This document shows positions 13,585-27,262 of a stretch of DNA of 64,000 bases, piece after piece. The stretch covers positions 6,903,855 through 6,967,854 of the forward strand of contig JAEMBT020000006.1 of NCBI GenBank assembly GCA_018873245.2, in the 5' to 3' direction. Each line of letters begins with the position of its first letter. The stretch's first letter is position 1. The stretch is from Archegozetes longisetosus. Taxonomy: Eukaryota > Arthropoda > Arachnida > Sarcoptiformes > Trhypochthoniidae. The notes beneath the pieces are model-generated. The model searched no databases. It was not told the DNA's origin and saw nothing but the letters and a program-made list of their open reading frames with translations. The translations under genes and the position numbers were made by a program.

Positions 13585-16227
13585 TTAAATGTTGAATTTA
13601 TAAATCTTTTTCGGTGAAGTAACTGATATTTCACTGACATAGAAACAAGTTCCGTCACTTGATACTGCGATGTCGTGAGGTTCTGAAAACTTATTAGTTG
13701 TTGGTTCCCAAACGTCTACGAGTTGTTCAGTTGCCAGGTCTAGACTAACACCTTTTGGGGATATATTTCTTTCACCACCATTTAATGCTAGCATAATATC
13801 ACCTGTAAAGCAGCCAAGTTATTCAATTCAATTATGACAATTTTTTTATTAATTAATTAGAAAAACTTTTAATACCGATATGGTCTATAGCATATACTCG
13901 ACCCAATCTTGGATGTTGTATATTGAAAACAAGTTTTCCAGCTTCACGTTCACCAGTAAGTCCCGCGGTATAGCACAGAATGCGTCGGTTTTCTAAATAA
14001 AATATACACTTGTTAATGCTTTTGACTTTTATACTTGAATATTGATTTTTAAAATAAATTGATTTTCATGATTCATGATTCAAGCAAGTTAAGGATTGCA
14101 TCAACTATTAACTTGGTTATACAATCAGTACATTATTTTTATAGTTATATTTAGAGATCTAGAGATGTAATGATTGCATTTAGATATCTAAAGGTATCTA
14201 AATTTGAATACCTCTATCAGCGACACAAAGTAAGTCTTCGAGTTCGAGTAGTGTTATGCTATGCGGAACTATCATGTTGTCTTTAGAAAAATAATTCAAT
14301 AAAAATTGAATGATTCGATTCGATTTTCGCAACACCAATCATTATTACCTGTTAGCCCAAATTGTCCGATATAGTTACCCTCTGGTGAAAAGATCATGAT
14401 TCTTGAGTTACAGTAACCATCACTTATGTAAACAATTCCTGATGAAGATATGGCGACATCCTGCAAATCAATCAATTAGTAAGAACTTGTTTATTCTACT
14501 GACTGATTAAGTAAAGTGTTGCTAATAAAGTACCGTAGGTTTGCAAAAGTGTTTATCATCAGCACCAGGAGTAAAACGTTCTCCTAACATGAGATCGGGT
14601 TCATCGAATTGATCGCGTTTGAAACGAAATACTTGATGGAGTGCAACATCTGTCAGCCAAACATTTCCTTGAGGGTCAATACTGATTCCGTGAGGCATAT
14701 AAAACCTGCGATAAGTCAAATTGATTTTTACATATTTGACCATCGGTTATCAATTATTATCAAATGTTACCTTTTACTTCCCCATGACTTTATTATTTTT
14801 CCATCGTTTGGATCTAATACCAAGATAGTGTCGTTTGCGATTGAATCTTTGTCTTTGTGCTTATAAACGTTATTGCCATCAAATGAGCTAATTAGATAAA
14901 TCAGATTGTACTAAACTTGTCGCTATTTTCTAAATACACTTAGAATTTAAAGTACAGTTATATTTGAACATTTTTTGATTAAGTTTAAAGTGACTTAATC
15001 AATTAAAGAATGTTTTGCCATTTCATCTAGCTTCAAATTCTTGCTTTTTGATCAAGTCCCAATTGAGTTAGTTCAATTCAATTTTTTATGACTTAAAACT
15101 TAGAGACAGATTGTCTTAAGCATCAAATGATAAGGTTTCAAACTTAATAAAAGTAGTATCACTACATCGTGTATCCCGTTAACTTATGAACAAGGTTTAA
15201 AACTAATGAAAGGTTGCCTCTTAATCACTATGTTTTATTTAGAAACACGTATAGTATTGAGAGTAGTGTCCTGAATAAAGATTAGATTTGAACACTAGAA
15301 CAATTTAAATTAAGTATTCAAAAAATATATTCTCAAACTTTATTAGAAGTTTCAAACATAATAATTAAAGAAGTTAACCTTGTTTAGGAAATAATGCCAT
15401 TTTCAACATATGTTATTAAAGCATTTAATTGCCGTTTGTAAACACTAGTTCTATAGTGTTCAATTTGATTAAGTTTGTTTCAAAATTTTGAATCGATGAG
15501 TAATTTATTTAATGCGTAGTTCAAATATTGTAATATAAGGAGCTTTAATAGCTGCATCTCAGCTTAACTCACATAAATTGAAGATCAGCTCAGAATATAG
15601 GCTCAAAAGCAAAAATATTGCGATACAGTAAAAACCTAACTTGAACATGTAGTTAAGTGGCTTTTCGAAATCAACAACAATTAAGTCATGTTTTTCTGTG
15701 GCTTTCTTATTTGCTTCTAAAAATCACTTAAGTATACGTTCAAGTTAGTTTGGTTTTACTGTATGAGTGACCAAATACAATTTGACTAACTTCAAAGGAC
15801 AAAACTACAAACCTTCCGTCCCAAACAACATCTGCCCTATGAAATATATGCACATTTGCGTCTCTACTCGTCGCCACACCAGATACTTGTCCTAAGTTTT
15901 GAAGAGTGTCTGGATGTGGCCAACTCTCAACTTCTTTAGCAGACTTGCTTTGTTGCCATTCGGATATTTGTTCGTAAGGAATATTCTGTTATATAAGCAT
16001 AGTTACAGCTCTTATGGTTGAAGTGAATGATACGAAGTGCTTTTTCAAAGTTAAGACAATACCTCATTTATATCAGAGATAAATCTATCAACTTGTGGCT
16101 CACGATTTTGACCATTTTGATGCGCCAATTCTCTCTGATATACCGGTAATCCGTATCCATAAAAAGATGCCTTAGCCAAACTTAAACAAACTGTTATCAA
16201 AATACAATAAACAATCATCGCCACCAT
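13585..16227 (-). CDS. secreted peptidyl-alpha-hydroxyglycine alpha-amidating lyase (PAL only)
   Basis: Eight exons on the minus strand: 16063-16227, 15813-15985, 14771-14887, 14534-14705, 14349-14460, 14212-14280, 13876-13992 and 13585-13802. They encode 380 residues. A signal peptide covers residues 1-20 (MVAMIVYCILITVCLSLAKA). No PHM domain or transmembrane anchor is present. The six-bladed PAL propeller has its three zinc-site histidines, H157 (YMPHG), H204 (KHFCKP) and H351 (EPHDIA). It also has FHR near residue 104 and SDGYCNSR, which includes the catalytic tyrosine. Insects have comparable stand-alone PAL genes. It would finish peptide amidation in the secretory lumen, in parallel with the adjacent bifunctional PAM. 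Intron 2, of 925 bases, is much longer than the rest and holds a MITE. Confidence 0.95.
15626..15761. mobile_element. short inverted-repeat MITE in the PAL-only gene's intron 2
   Basis: About 136 bases whose two ends are inverted copies. The left arm starts CAGTAAAAACCTAACTTG. The right arm, read in reverse complement, starts CAGTAAAACCAAACTAACTT, and the pairing continues through AGTTAAGTGGCTTTT / ACTTAAGTGATTTTT. Each end is flanked by TA, the target duplication used by Tc1/mariner/pogo elements. It is too short to code for a protein. Confidence 0.78.
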
Positions 16228-18960
16228 CTGTTTATGTATGAAGATTATTTGTCTTAAATTATTCTTAAACTTTTCAGTTAGACTTGAATGTCATCTATGG
16301 CCTTGAAATTGGATTACAGTTTAAAATATACTAAAGATGTGAGTAAATCAAAGACTACTATATTTCAGGTAAATTTATTATTGGCAACTGATTATAGAAT
16401 AGAATAAGTGTCAAAATGGATGATGTCTTGCTGTAAACTATGGATATTTCTCAATAAAAGTATAATAGAGCGCACGCACAGAATCGCTATATAATCATAA
16501 GTAGTATCGCAAATCAGACTCGAATTGATCGAAATGAGTTCTATGGATACCAAATGCGTCAGCTACGAGTCAGTCATCCACTAGCCTTCTGTTTCTAACA
16601 CTTTTTCAGCTCAATCGAAATAAGTCAGGGCTAAAACTTTTCCTATTTACTCTTTATTTGCAAGTATTAGCAACTATCTCGAAAGTTGGTCCAAATCTTT
16701 TTCTCAAACATGTTCTCTCAAAGCACAATCTCATATTTGACATCTGATCAAGCTTTTCTTACAAATGCATATTTCAAACGCAATTTAGCTTTTATTCTTG
16801 AATTTGAATTGCAATTTAATGATTAGAAAGCTTATTGTAAGTGATGGCTTAGAATACGGATTGCGCGAATTGATAAGCAAACCGTTTGCTGAGCATTAGA
16901 GCAGCACATTTATGCGTTCAAATTAAAAAGATGATTTATAGTAACAGATTTTTGCCACATTTGTAAAAAATTTTAGCTCAGTTTACGCGTGATTATAGAG
17001 GAGAGGAAAAGTGGCGCCTCGAACAAGTGCAATGATCTTTTCATAGCATCACTATAACGAGTCCGACTTATTTAAACATTTCTCCGTACCACACATTAAC
17101 AATTTATACACTATTAACTATTTAGACTTCTTATCTTATTTCCGCTTTCACTCGTATTAACATAATATCATATTATCATAATATTATGATCATTTCAATT
17201 TCTTTTGACCCGTTCTTGCATTTTTAATTCTAGTTTAAGCCAACTACATATCAAATCTGAATAACTAGCCGTCAATTCTAACGAGAAAACACTTTTTCAC
17301 AGTGTCGTATTTTTGAACTCTATTAAACTGAATGCATTCACTTGAGAGATTCATACGACTGAATAATAATGAACTGGCGATACCTCCAGCTCATCCTTAT
17401 CAAATTTGATTACTATGAATAAGCTTACACGAGTTCTTTCTTAGACTCAATAGGTCAAAAACTTTCAGTTATACCAACTTTTGAAGCAAATCAATATATA
17501 GTAAGAATTTAGAGGAAGCATAAACTCTTCAACTAACCTAGATAAATCAATAGCGGTAAACGTGAAACTGTAATAATAATTTGAACTTTTACTTCAATTA
17601 CTGCTAAAATGACTTAAGTTACTAAAGTTGAGATATTGTACACTACTTTATTACCAGTTCCTAAGTTGTTGTTTGACTTTCACTTCAAACTTGTGAGTAA
17701 TATACCAAACACTATTGTGCGCTCTATAAAAAGCAATTATTTTCTCATATCTAAACAAACATTAATGAATTTGACCACTAATTTGCTTGCAACAATGAAA
17801 AATGAATACACGCGCAGACGAATCGCAAAGATTGTTGCAATTATTCGACTTTGCCTTAGATACACTGAAGCCTTGAGTAGGAAATTGTTTTATGTATCTA
17901 TTATACTATCGTATGCCTGTAATGAGGTTTTAATTGAGTAACACTTATTTTCAAGTGGATCCAAAAGATAATTTATCAAATATATTAAAAGCCTTGTATA
18001 ATTGCTGAGAGCATTCAATTTTCAAGTTTGATCATTATGTTTGCAAATCTAATTTTAAATTTAAAAGTCAAAATTTATTTAATTTTTGGCAATAACTTAA
18101 GACATTCTAATTTAATTGAGAAGAATAAAAGCAAAACAAGCAGAGATCAGTTTCAGAAGCTGTTCTTAATATGAAATCTTCTAAATAGAAAAGCTAAACA
18201 CTTAGAGATATTTCTTAACTTCTAAACTTGAAAACTATTCAACAACTTGAAGTGCACTTAAATAAAAAGACGATTTTGAATACGAGTTGCAAAGACTAAA
18301 CATGAAATTATAAATGAAAGCATTAGAAGTAGTGATAACTAAATAGTGAGAATCATTTTACTAGACTCTAATGATAATATAGTGAGTTAGAACATATTTA
18401 TGGCATTGTTGAATGAAGAGAGTATAAAAATCTGTCACTTAAGAGCATATTGACGAAATTGAAAGCTTTACTGTGAACACGTACTATTTTATCAAATGTT
18501 ATACTCTAGTAAAGTGTAAGTGTTGCCGACCGGTCGGACGCCGCCAAAGAAGTGTTTTGCCAGGTATTGGATCGCATAGTTGGCAAACTTTCATTCCTAA
18601 TTCAGTAATGCTTCATCTCTTATACAGTTGATTAACTTGCGTTTAGCGTAAGTTCGAGTAATGTTGTGAATAACATTTATTATGTTTAAGTGTTAACTTA
18701 TAATAAATCCTAGAAACTCCAAAAAGTTTTATAATTTATTGATAAGGTGCTGGTCTACAGATTTATTTCCAGGATTCAAGTTTTCTTATCGCACAATTTG
18801 ATCGATCGATCCAACAATTAAGTAAATTAAATTTTCTCATTTAAAAGTATCAAATTAAGATAGCTTAATTGATGTTTCTTGTTTCAAACAAAAATGCTTT
18901 ATATTTAAATAACTGAATCGCAAATCATTTGCCAATTTTCAGCTCCAAACATTGTGCATT
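16228..18960. other. intergenic stretch between the PAL-only gene and ADAMTS
   Basis: About 2.7 kb, AT-rich, between divergently oriented genes, so it should hold both promoters. The open frame at 17636-17941 has no recognisable similarity and AT-rich composition. Two perfect palindromes stand out: ATCATAATATTATGAT around 17175-17190 and CCGACCGGTCGG near 18527-18538. The latter lies in a locally GC-rich patch about 430 bases upstream of the ADAMTS start. Confidence 0.5.
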
Positions 18961-21900
18961 ATGTTTAAATCATTTCTTTTATCATGGATTGTATTGACTT
19001 TTTACTTTTGCTCCAACGGTAAGATTGATTTCAATATTATATTAGAATTAATGTTTACAAAAGTTCTAAAGGCAAATATTTGATTCAGTGAACTCGGAAG
19101 AAATTCTAGTCCCAGAAAAAGTAACATTTGATGGAAAGTTCATTTCTTATTCATTAAATCATGAATTGCAAAATATAAGAACAAGGCACTCGAGATCGAT
19201 AGATGATAAACAGACAGAAGATTCTCATCACGTTCACTATTCATTGCCTTTAAATTCTTTTGGAAAGCTATTACTTTCACTATCACCCAATAAGAGATTT
19301 CTCGGATCGGCATTTGTTGTGGAAAAATGGTCTAAAAACGCGCCGACCTTAGAAACTGAGGCTTTTGCAGCACATTCATTAAATCGACATCGTAGATTTT
19401 GTTATTTTAAAGGCTTCATTCATAATGTTAGCAATAGTATAGTTTCATTGTCTACTTGCGATGGATTGGTAAGAATTTATATTGTATTCTAGACTTTGAT
19501 TTAGTCAGAATTGGTAGGACTTGAATTTTTGTAAACCTCTTTCAGAAAGGATTAATTCGCTTAAATGGACAAGATTTATTTATCGAGCCTATTAAGGCTA
19601 ACGTCAATCATTCAAATCCTAATCCCCATAAAATATCAAAGAGATCAACAAAATTGTCAAACGGATTTGATAAAATTCAGACAATTTTTGAGGAGGAGGA
19701 AGGAGTTTGTGGGAATTCAGGTATGAAAAAAGCTTGAAAGAGGAAATGCGTTGAGATAAATGGTAGATCTAACATGACTTATTTGGATGTATACCAATAT
19801 GTTGATGCAGTACTTATCTTACACGCTAAATATGTGAAAGCGTCTTCAGATCATTATGATCTTGTTTAGTCTGCAACATCCAATCTAATGAGATAAACTG
19901 TCCTTTCTACTAAAAAATTAATTATAAGCATTGATCTTAGATGATTATAAATCGGGCATAAAACAACGCGAGTTATGGGAAAAGAAGCGAAAAAACAATT
20001 TTAAAAAGCATACTAAAAGATCGGTCAGTGTTGAGAGAAACGTTGAAACACTTATAGTCGCAGACCAAATGATGGTAAATATTACGACTTTGGATTTGTG
20101 TTTAACTGTCTGAGCAATTTTGATATTTAGGTAAATTATTACACAAATGAAGATTTAGAGATGTATATTTTAACAGTTATGAATGTTGTGAGTACTTTAT
20201 ATCATGACGCAAGTATAGGAAATGCAATTAATATAGTAATGGTTAGAGTAATATTACTGGAGAATCAAATGGAAAATGCTCACTTTCCATTGAGTTCAAG
20301 GGCAAATGTGACTCTAAAGAATTTTTGTCGCTGGCAGAAACACATTAATCCCAAAGAAGAGCATCATCCGAACCATCACGACGCAGCTGTACTCATAACT
20401 AGGTATTAGCAAATATTTTCTACTCCTTCTACTAATATACTCTTTCGCACTTTTAATTTAAACTTGCCTTCTGCTCTACAAGTTTTCTAAACTCTTTTTA
20501 CTTACTTTATTGCGCGGAATCTTCTGTTGTATAAACTTGCAAGTTTTCTTATGGTTTATTTCCTAAATATTGACCAAAATAATTTAGAAATAATTGTCGA
20601 AAATGTTGGGATTATATAAGCATGCAGCAGAGGAATTTACTCGACGTCTAAACTCTAAACTAATACCTCTTTTATGCATGACTGTCAAAGTTAAAAAGCT
20701 TTAACGATTCATTTGGCTTAATCGAATCAAACTGTAATTACACAAATCACATTGAAACTTACTGTTGATTTCTAGTGGAAACAAGCCTTTACTAAAAGCA
20801 ATTATTTCATATAATAGAAACAATTTATGCTCTTCTGGAAATGATCGAACTTGCAATTCACTGGGTTTGGCAGAAATAGCAGGAATGGTACGATTCAATT
20901 AATGTTTATTGGAAGCACAAATGGGTTTTACAAATTAATTTTAATACATTAGTGTCAGCCTCTTCGGAGTTGTGCCATTACTGAAGATACTGGGCTTTCC
21001 TTAGCGTTTACAATAGCACATGAAATTGGACATAAGTATAAACACATTAATTATGTTTAAAAATATATCTTCTATTCACCAAAATATGCAAATCTTTTGC
21101 AGTTTTGGAATGAGTCACGACGGCCCACATAACGGCTGTTTGACGCCAATCGGAGAAAAACATCACATCATGTCACCTAGTCTTGACACTGACTCGAGTC
21201 CTGCTGCCGTTTGGTCTAACTGTAGCAGAACTGAAATAACTAAGTTCCTAGAGTAGGAAAACTTATGCTGTAATTCACTTCAATCATTCAAGTAAATGAT
21301 CAATTTTTCACATTTAGTCGCGATTGGGGCTATTGTCTCGATGATGAACCAACAGAACATGATTTTACTTACCCTCAGTTGCCTCCTGGTAATCATATCT
21401 CAATTAATGTTCTTTGTTTTGTTTTTCTTTTTTCTTCTTTGCAAATTGAAAGCACTTCCAATACCGTATAAGTTTATAATTATATCTTATTTAGGAGCAA
21501 TGTATGACGCAGATCATCAGTGCAGACTTCAGTACGGACAAGAAGCAGAGTACTGCTATGATATGCAAGATGTGGATCTATGCGAAACATTATGGTGCAA
21601 ATCGGAAGGCCTTTGTATTTCAAAACTGAAACCTGCGGCTGAAGGAACTATTTGTGATCGGAATAAGTGGTGTTTCTCCGGCAAATGTGTAGAAATTGGT
21701 GAAAGACCGGGTGCTATAAATGGAGAGTGGGGTCAATGGTCTGAGTGGACACAATGCACACGATCATGTGGTGCCGGTGTCATGCTTTCAGAACGTGATT
21801 GCGATAATCCACAGTAAGGCCGAGTATTAAGAAGTTGTAAAATGTTATGAATGCTTACTCGAGAAGAAGTTGATTTGCATAATTTTCTATGATCTTATTC

Positions 21901-24587
21901 CCATAGACCCTCTTATGGCGGCAGATATTGCATTGGGGAAAGAAAAAGATACAGAGTTTGCAATACTGAAGTAATTGAATTATTAATTAAAATGAATACA
22001 AATTTTGATCTCAAATTTCTCAATTGTTCAGCCCTGCCAATCAAATAACCAAAGTTTTCGTGCCACGCAATGCAGTTCTTTTGATAATATCCCATTCAAG
22101 GGTGAACTATACAAATGGCAACCAGTATTGACACCTCGTTAGTAAATTCTTTATTCAAATTAATTGCCCAAATCTAGACATCATAAACGAATTGGAATTA
22201 TTTTTATAGTAACTCCATGTCAGCTTCACTGCAAACCTGAGGGAAAGTCATTTTCTGTTATGCTTTCGGATGCAGTCATTGATGGAACTCCTTGTCATCC
22301 TGGAACTAGAGATATGTGTATTAATGGCAAATGTAGAGTAAGTATAATTTCATCACTGGTTGTTCTTATTTGCAAAGTTATTATCAAAATTTAGAGCGTT
22401 TCGTGTGATTGGGGCCTCGATTCAGAAGCTCAAGAGGATAGATGTGGAATATGTCACGGAGATGGAACTCAATGCTTGACCATCAGAGGAAACTTCACGC
22501 AACCCAATGGATTTGGTAAACCTTACTTCAATTCAGAATGATTCAAGCTTTGTTTTTATCAATTTCTAATTAACAATTACAGGTTATGTTCAAATATTGA
22601 CTGTACCCGAAGGGGTCCTAAACTTTCGAATTGAAGAAATGTTTGCAGACCCCAATTATTTGGCACTAATTGATAGCAATGACGATTACATTCTAAACGG
22701 AGATTTTATGATTGATTGGACTGGAGAGTACTCGGCTCACAGAACCACGTTTTATTATGATAGAGAACCAAATGGACTCGAAAAACTTCACGCGCCCGGA
22801 CCTACAACCGAGAAAGTCAAAGTCATGGTATGTCTCTAGTTACTCACAAACTAATTCTGTGGCCATAAGCCACGGTCAACGACCACCGAGTTACTATCGT
22901 TATACATTACCTCATTCCAATTTTAGATATTATTTCAAGGAGAAAACAGAGGGATAAAATGGGAATACACTATTGCAGACCTTAACGCCAGTCGAAATCC
23001 TGAGTTTGAATGGGTTTACGAAGAATATGATATTTGTTCGCGAACTTGTGGAGCAGGTCATCAAATTATAAGTTCATCAGATTTACCTAATGAGTATAAA
23101 AATCTGAACTTTTAAATATATTCTTTATAGGGCTGCAGATATCAAAAGTTCGGTGTTATGAGAAAGAAGCTGGACTTGTAGAGGATAAATATTGCTTATC
23201 GTTATCTGAAAAGCCATCCGATAAGAAACGAATATGTAATACGCACAACTGTCCAGCCAGGTTTGTCAAATGCTATCATTTCACTTCAATCGAAACTTCA
23301 TATGTTTTCCAATTGTATACCGTTTCACTCACTTTAATTTCTCCCAATTTTCATTTTGCCGAATACTATTCTCCCGAATTTATAAACAAGCGAGTCTTTT
23401 TATGAGTATTTTTCACATCGAGAAATATAATCGTATATTTAGTGAAATAAAGGCTCGATTCTACAGCAGCACGTGACTTGGTGTGGGAAAAGACTCCACT
23501 CAATATTTTCGAAGCATTCAAAAAATCTAAGTGTTTCCAAAAATTCTTAAAATTTACCTCATGTTTAAGTTTAGGCAGTCGTAAATTAACTTAAAAATAC
23601 CGTAAAAATAAAAACAATCTAATTTAAGCTAGGAATTTGTGTTATTTCTCTGAGATACTGAATTGTAGTGCCATTTAGCTTGATTCCTGGCTTAGGCACT
23701 ATTCTGCAGTGCGGCAAATGTGCTGCAATTCATTCATCATTGGCTAAGTGCACTGCCAAATTCTCCTAAGTTCATTTACGGATTTTCTCAAACATCCTAT
23801 GTATCGCTTATACTTTAGCATTATATAGCAATAGATCTTGCGTTTTTGTTTTTAATACTTCTTAGCTCTGCTATTGGCATAACAAAAGTTAATAAGACTA
23901 GATCTGCTTATGAGAAAGAATATTCTCATAGATAGGCACACTTGTATATAAATTCGACGAAATCATATTCAGCGAAATGTAGCTCTGAGAAATCTAATTT
24001 AGGCAGATATGATTTGGCGAAATGGAGAACAAGTGACTTTCCGAGAACTTAGATTTCTAAACTTTGATACCAATTTCCTCTAATCGTATTATCCCATTAA
24101 CTTTATTCCTAATCCGTATTTAATGCTTAAAACATAATGCTTATTAGCTATAGATCGCATTCTGATAAAATGTTGAGAAACTAAGGCAAAGCAATTCTTA
24201 ACTAAATTTTAATCAATGTGAAATAGATGGTGGACAGGCCCATGGCAACACTGCAATGCATCTTGTGGTGAGAACGGTGTTAGAAAGAGGTCAGTTCTTT
24301 GTGTACGTTCAATAAGTTCCGATGAACAGGTAGCACTTCGTAACAGTGAATGTGAACCTATTCTGAAGCCAATCGACACTGAAACTTGTTTTCATCACAA
24401 GCCATGTCTTAAAAACAATACGAACCAATCTATTGAAATGTCTAAAAGTGACGATAATCAAATTGAATCGAATTGTACAAAGCATTCTGAGCCTACATCG
24501 TTTTGCATAACAGCTTTACATTTATGCAATAACACTGATATTCGCACAAAATGTTGTTATACTTGTCAACAGCAAAACTTAACTTAA
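18961..24587 (+). CDS. ADAMTS-family secreted metalloprotease with PLAC domain
   Basis: Eighteen exons: 18961-19018, 19089-19468, 19546-19720, 19929-20074, 20131-20402, 20818-20887, 20953-21035, 21103-21252, 21318-21388, 21495-21813, 21907-21970, 22032-22137, 22210-22337, 22395-22515, 22583-22827, 22927-23056, 23131-23260 and 24227-24587. All junctions keep frame; 1002 residues. Order: signal peptide, propeptide, furin-type site after R235 (KHTKRSVS), reprolysin catalytic domain, disintegrin-like domain, central thrombospondin repeat ([10 protein letters not shown]), cysteine-rich and spacer domains, two more thrombospondin-type segments, and a C-terminal PLAC motif (CCYTCQQ). The zinc site is HEIGHNFGMSHD (H390, H394, H400; catalytic E391). 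The Met-turn is IMSP at 418. These secreted enzymes cleave extracellular-matrix proteins. Layout recalls the ADAMTS6/10/16/18 type but with fewer C-terminal repeats; the exact orthologue is unresolved. Confidence 0.95.
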
Positions 24588-26713
24588 TTTGTGATACATT
24601 AAACTATATTTTATGTAAAATCTCTATCGATTATGTTTGTTTCTTATCTGTTTATTATTATAAACTTAATTATTAAAAATGCTGCTTTCATGTTTTTAGC
24701 AATTCAAATGTTTTATTCAATTAATGATTCCTTTTATTCTTAAATTATTGTAAGATTTTAAATCAATATTTAACTCAATTTACTATTGAAGACATCAATT
24801 TTATGTTAATCATTTGTAAAGTTTTAGTTTATTGTAAGATTAAAAGAAAAGAGAACACTCATATGCAATTCAGTTAACTTCAAACAAAGAATCAAGTTTG
24901 CCAATTTTCTGAATCGTGTGTCATAATTTATATGGATACTCTAAAGTTCATGCCATGTCAATCAAATTTTGTCAAAGTTTAGTGCTAATCAACTCCAACA
25001 TGGGCTAAGTAGAACTACTACTTTAAAAGCAAGTTACTCTGAACAACTATGAATCAGATTAAAATTATAAGAATTTTGTTAACATAAATATGACAACTAC
25101 TGAAAGTTATCCACTGATTAAAATTACAGAGCTTTATCGACTTTTTAATAACAATAAGTAAATATAAATTAAATATCAAAAGTTTTTTAAAGGTAGGATT
25201 ATAACAGTTTCAAGAGTAAACTCGAGTTGTGAATTAGTTGGAAGAGAGATCAAACCACCCAAGTTGTTGGACAGAGTATCACTATTGTATCAGTTTGTTT
25301 GGATGAATTTTTATCGCTACTACTAACTTTCTGTTAATCTTTGATGCACACACTGTTTTGTTCTTTTTGAGCACTCTATATTGTTCTTCTCTTTTTCAGC
25401 TTTTACTCCATTTGATCGTCACTTATTTTTGGCCCTCTGTCATAAAAACAACTTTGCATCAAATACAACGATTAAAGATAGACTATGTATTGACGTAAAC
25501 TTTCGAATTGATTCGGAATATGGAAAATATTTGGCTTTAGCAATAATTAGGTAGAGTATTGTTACATCTCGCGCCTACATTTTGCTATACCTAATCATAT
25601 GGAAATAAATTAAGTTAGAGCAACATAGCCAATGCATTGCACGTCTGCAGTAATATAAAACCAAATTCTATAGTACGAGATACGACAATACTTCACCCAA
25701 CCTGTACTAAAGCTAAATATTTTTCTTAGGAATTAGTTTCAAAACGATAATTAGTTCAAGATAAAATGATTATGTATTTTATAGATTAATAAATCCATTG
25801 AGTCTTCACTGTATCAACAAATATTGCATGCCTAAACGATTTAATCATTAACCATATTGCTATCGCATGCAATCATCAGTTACTAGTTGTTGAAATAATA
25901 TTGCAGTAATTAGCTTCTGTAGTTCACCAATTGACTAATTATTGCAAAAACAAACAAATGGAACCTTACTCATACTTAAGTATATTTTGAATCTGCAACC
26001 AATTCTTGTCAGCGCGTCTTTTTCCATGTTTCTATGAATATGAATTCATATTATTGATGTTTTCAATTCTAAATTTTCTCCTTATGAACGGGCTTATTCG
26101 ATGCTCTACAGGTACGGTTAGGCTGCGTTTGCATATTTCGCAATAATTGATAGGTTCGAAGATTACTAAAAACTATTTTTGCGGTTACATGGACAGATTG
26201 CCAAATATGAAAAATCGTTAACAAGTTTGTATTTAAGGAATAGGAAATTATATGAGCTCTTCCCGCTTAAGTTCTAAAATGTGTATTATAATATGAAAAT
26301 TTGTTATCTACGTTAGAGTTTATCCAATATAAAAACTAACTTGAATGAAACGATCATTGCTCATTATTACTCGTAATTATGACTATTAAATATATTAAAT
26401 ATATAATGACTATTGATAATTTTTCCTTCCTGTTAGGTTGCCTCCTAACTTTCTATATTTTCGTGCTTTTGGATTTTTCGTAATATACTTAAAACCACTA
26501 TTCCATAGTTTAAAGCCATTTTCACTGAACAAATCAACTAAAAGTTGAGTCAAATTCTTAAGTTGCTTTTATTTTTACATTTTCAGCCTTTTCTTTGTTG
26601 TGATATCATTTAGTTTTTTCAATAAATGTTCATTTGAATTAAATCCTATACTCAGCTTAATCGACACTATTATGGGTTTAACGTAGAATACCTGTGAGCC
26701 AAGCCTAGCAAAA

Positions 26714-26758
<45 letters not shown>

Positions 26759-27262
26759 GGGTTAGAAACTTGTCAATACTACCATCAAGTTGTTTACACA
26801 TAAGTTCTTTGTGCACAAAGGTGTGAGTGCCATATTTCGGTTAATGTTTTAACACAAAAAGGTAGATTTTTAGAGTAAATTGATCAAATAAATTAATAAA
26901 ATGAACAAAATTAAAACATGAATGGTCAGTCAGTATTTCTACTACTAACAATAAATGATCACTAACATAACTATTCATAAAAAAGGGTATTGACAATTTT
27001 AATACACAATTGTTTCAACTTAATTTCTCCTTCAAAATCATTTAAAATTAAAAGTTTTCAATTTTTTGTCCATCAAAAATGTTTGACTGGTTTAGTGACT
27101 GATTCTCAATTAAAATATTTATAGATTCCCAGAAAATCGGAACTCTACCGTGAGAAAGCGATATAAGAGCTGATAATATGGAGAACTAGTGATAAATTCA
27201 AAAATTCAAACTATATCTTTATACCATTCGTGTCTTATTTTTTATAATTATATTTGACAAAA
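24588..27262. other. intergenic stretch with a GA microsatellite
   Basis: About 2.7 kb of AT-rich sequence between ADAMTS and the TNFAIP8 gene. I see no convincing coding exon on either strand. The GA microsatellite listed separately is the only strong repeat. Confidence 0.5.
26715..26757. repeat. (GA)n microsatellite
   Basis: An uninterrupted run of about 21 GA dinucleotides, about 500 bases upstream of the TNFAIP8 homologue. Runs of this kind may bind GAGA-type factors or vary in length among individuals; neither can be told from the sequence. Confidence 0.97.

Noticed and set aside
17636-17941. 101-codon open frame between the PAL-only and ADAMTS genes
   Set aside because: No signal peptide, domain or similarity that I recognise, and composition like the surrounding non-coding AT-rich sequence.
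26715-26757. GA run considered as part of a gene or regulatory element of the TNFAIP8 homologue
   Set aside because: It is 500 bases from the gene and nothing else supports a regulatory role; listed only as a microsatellite.
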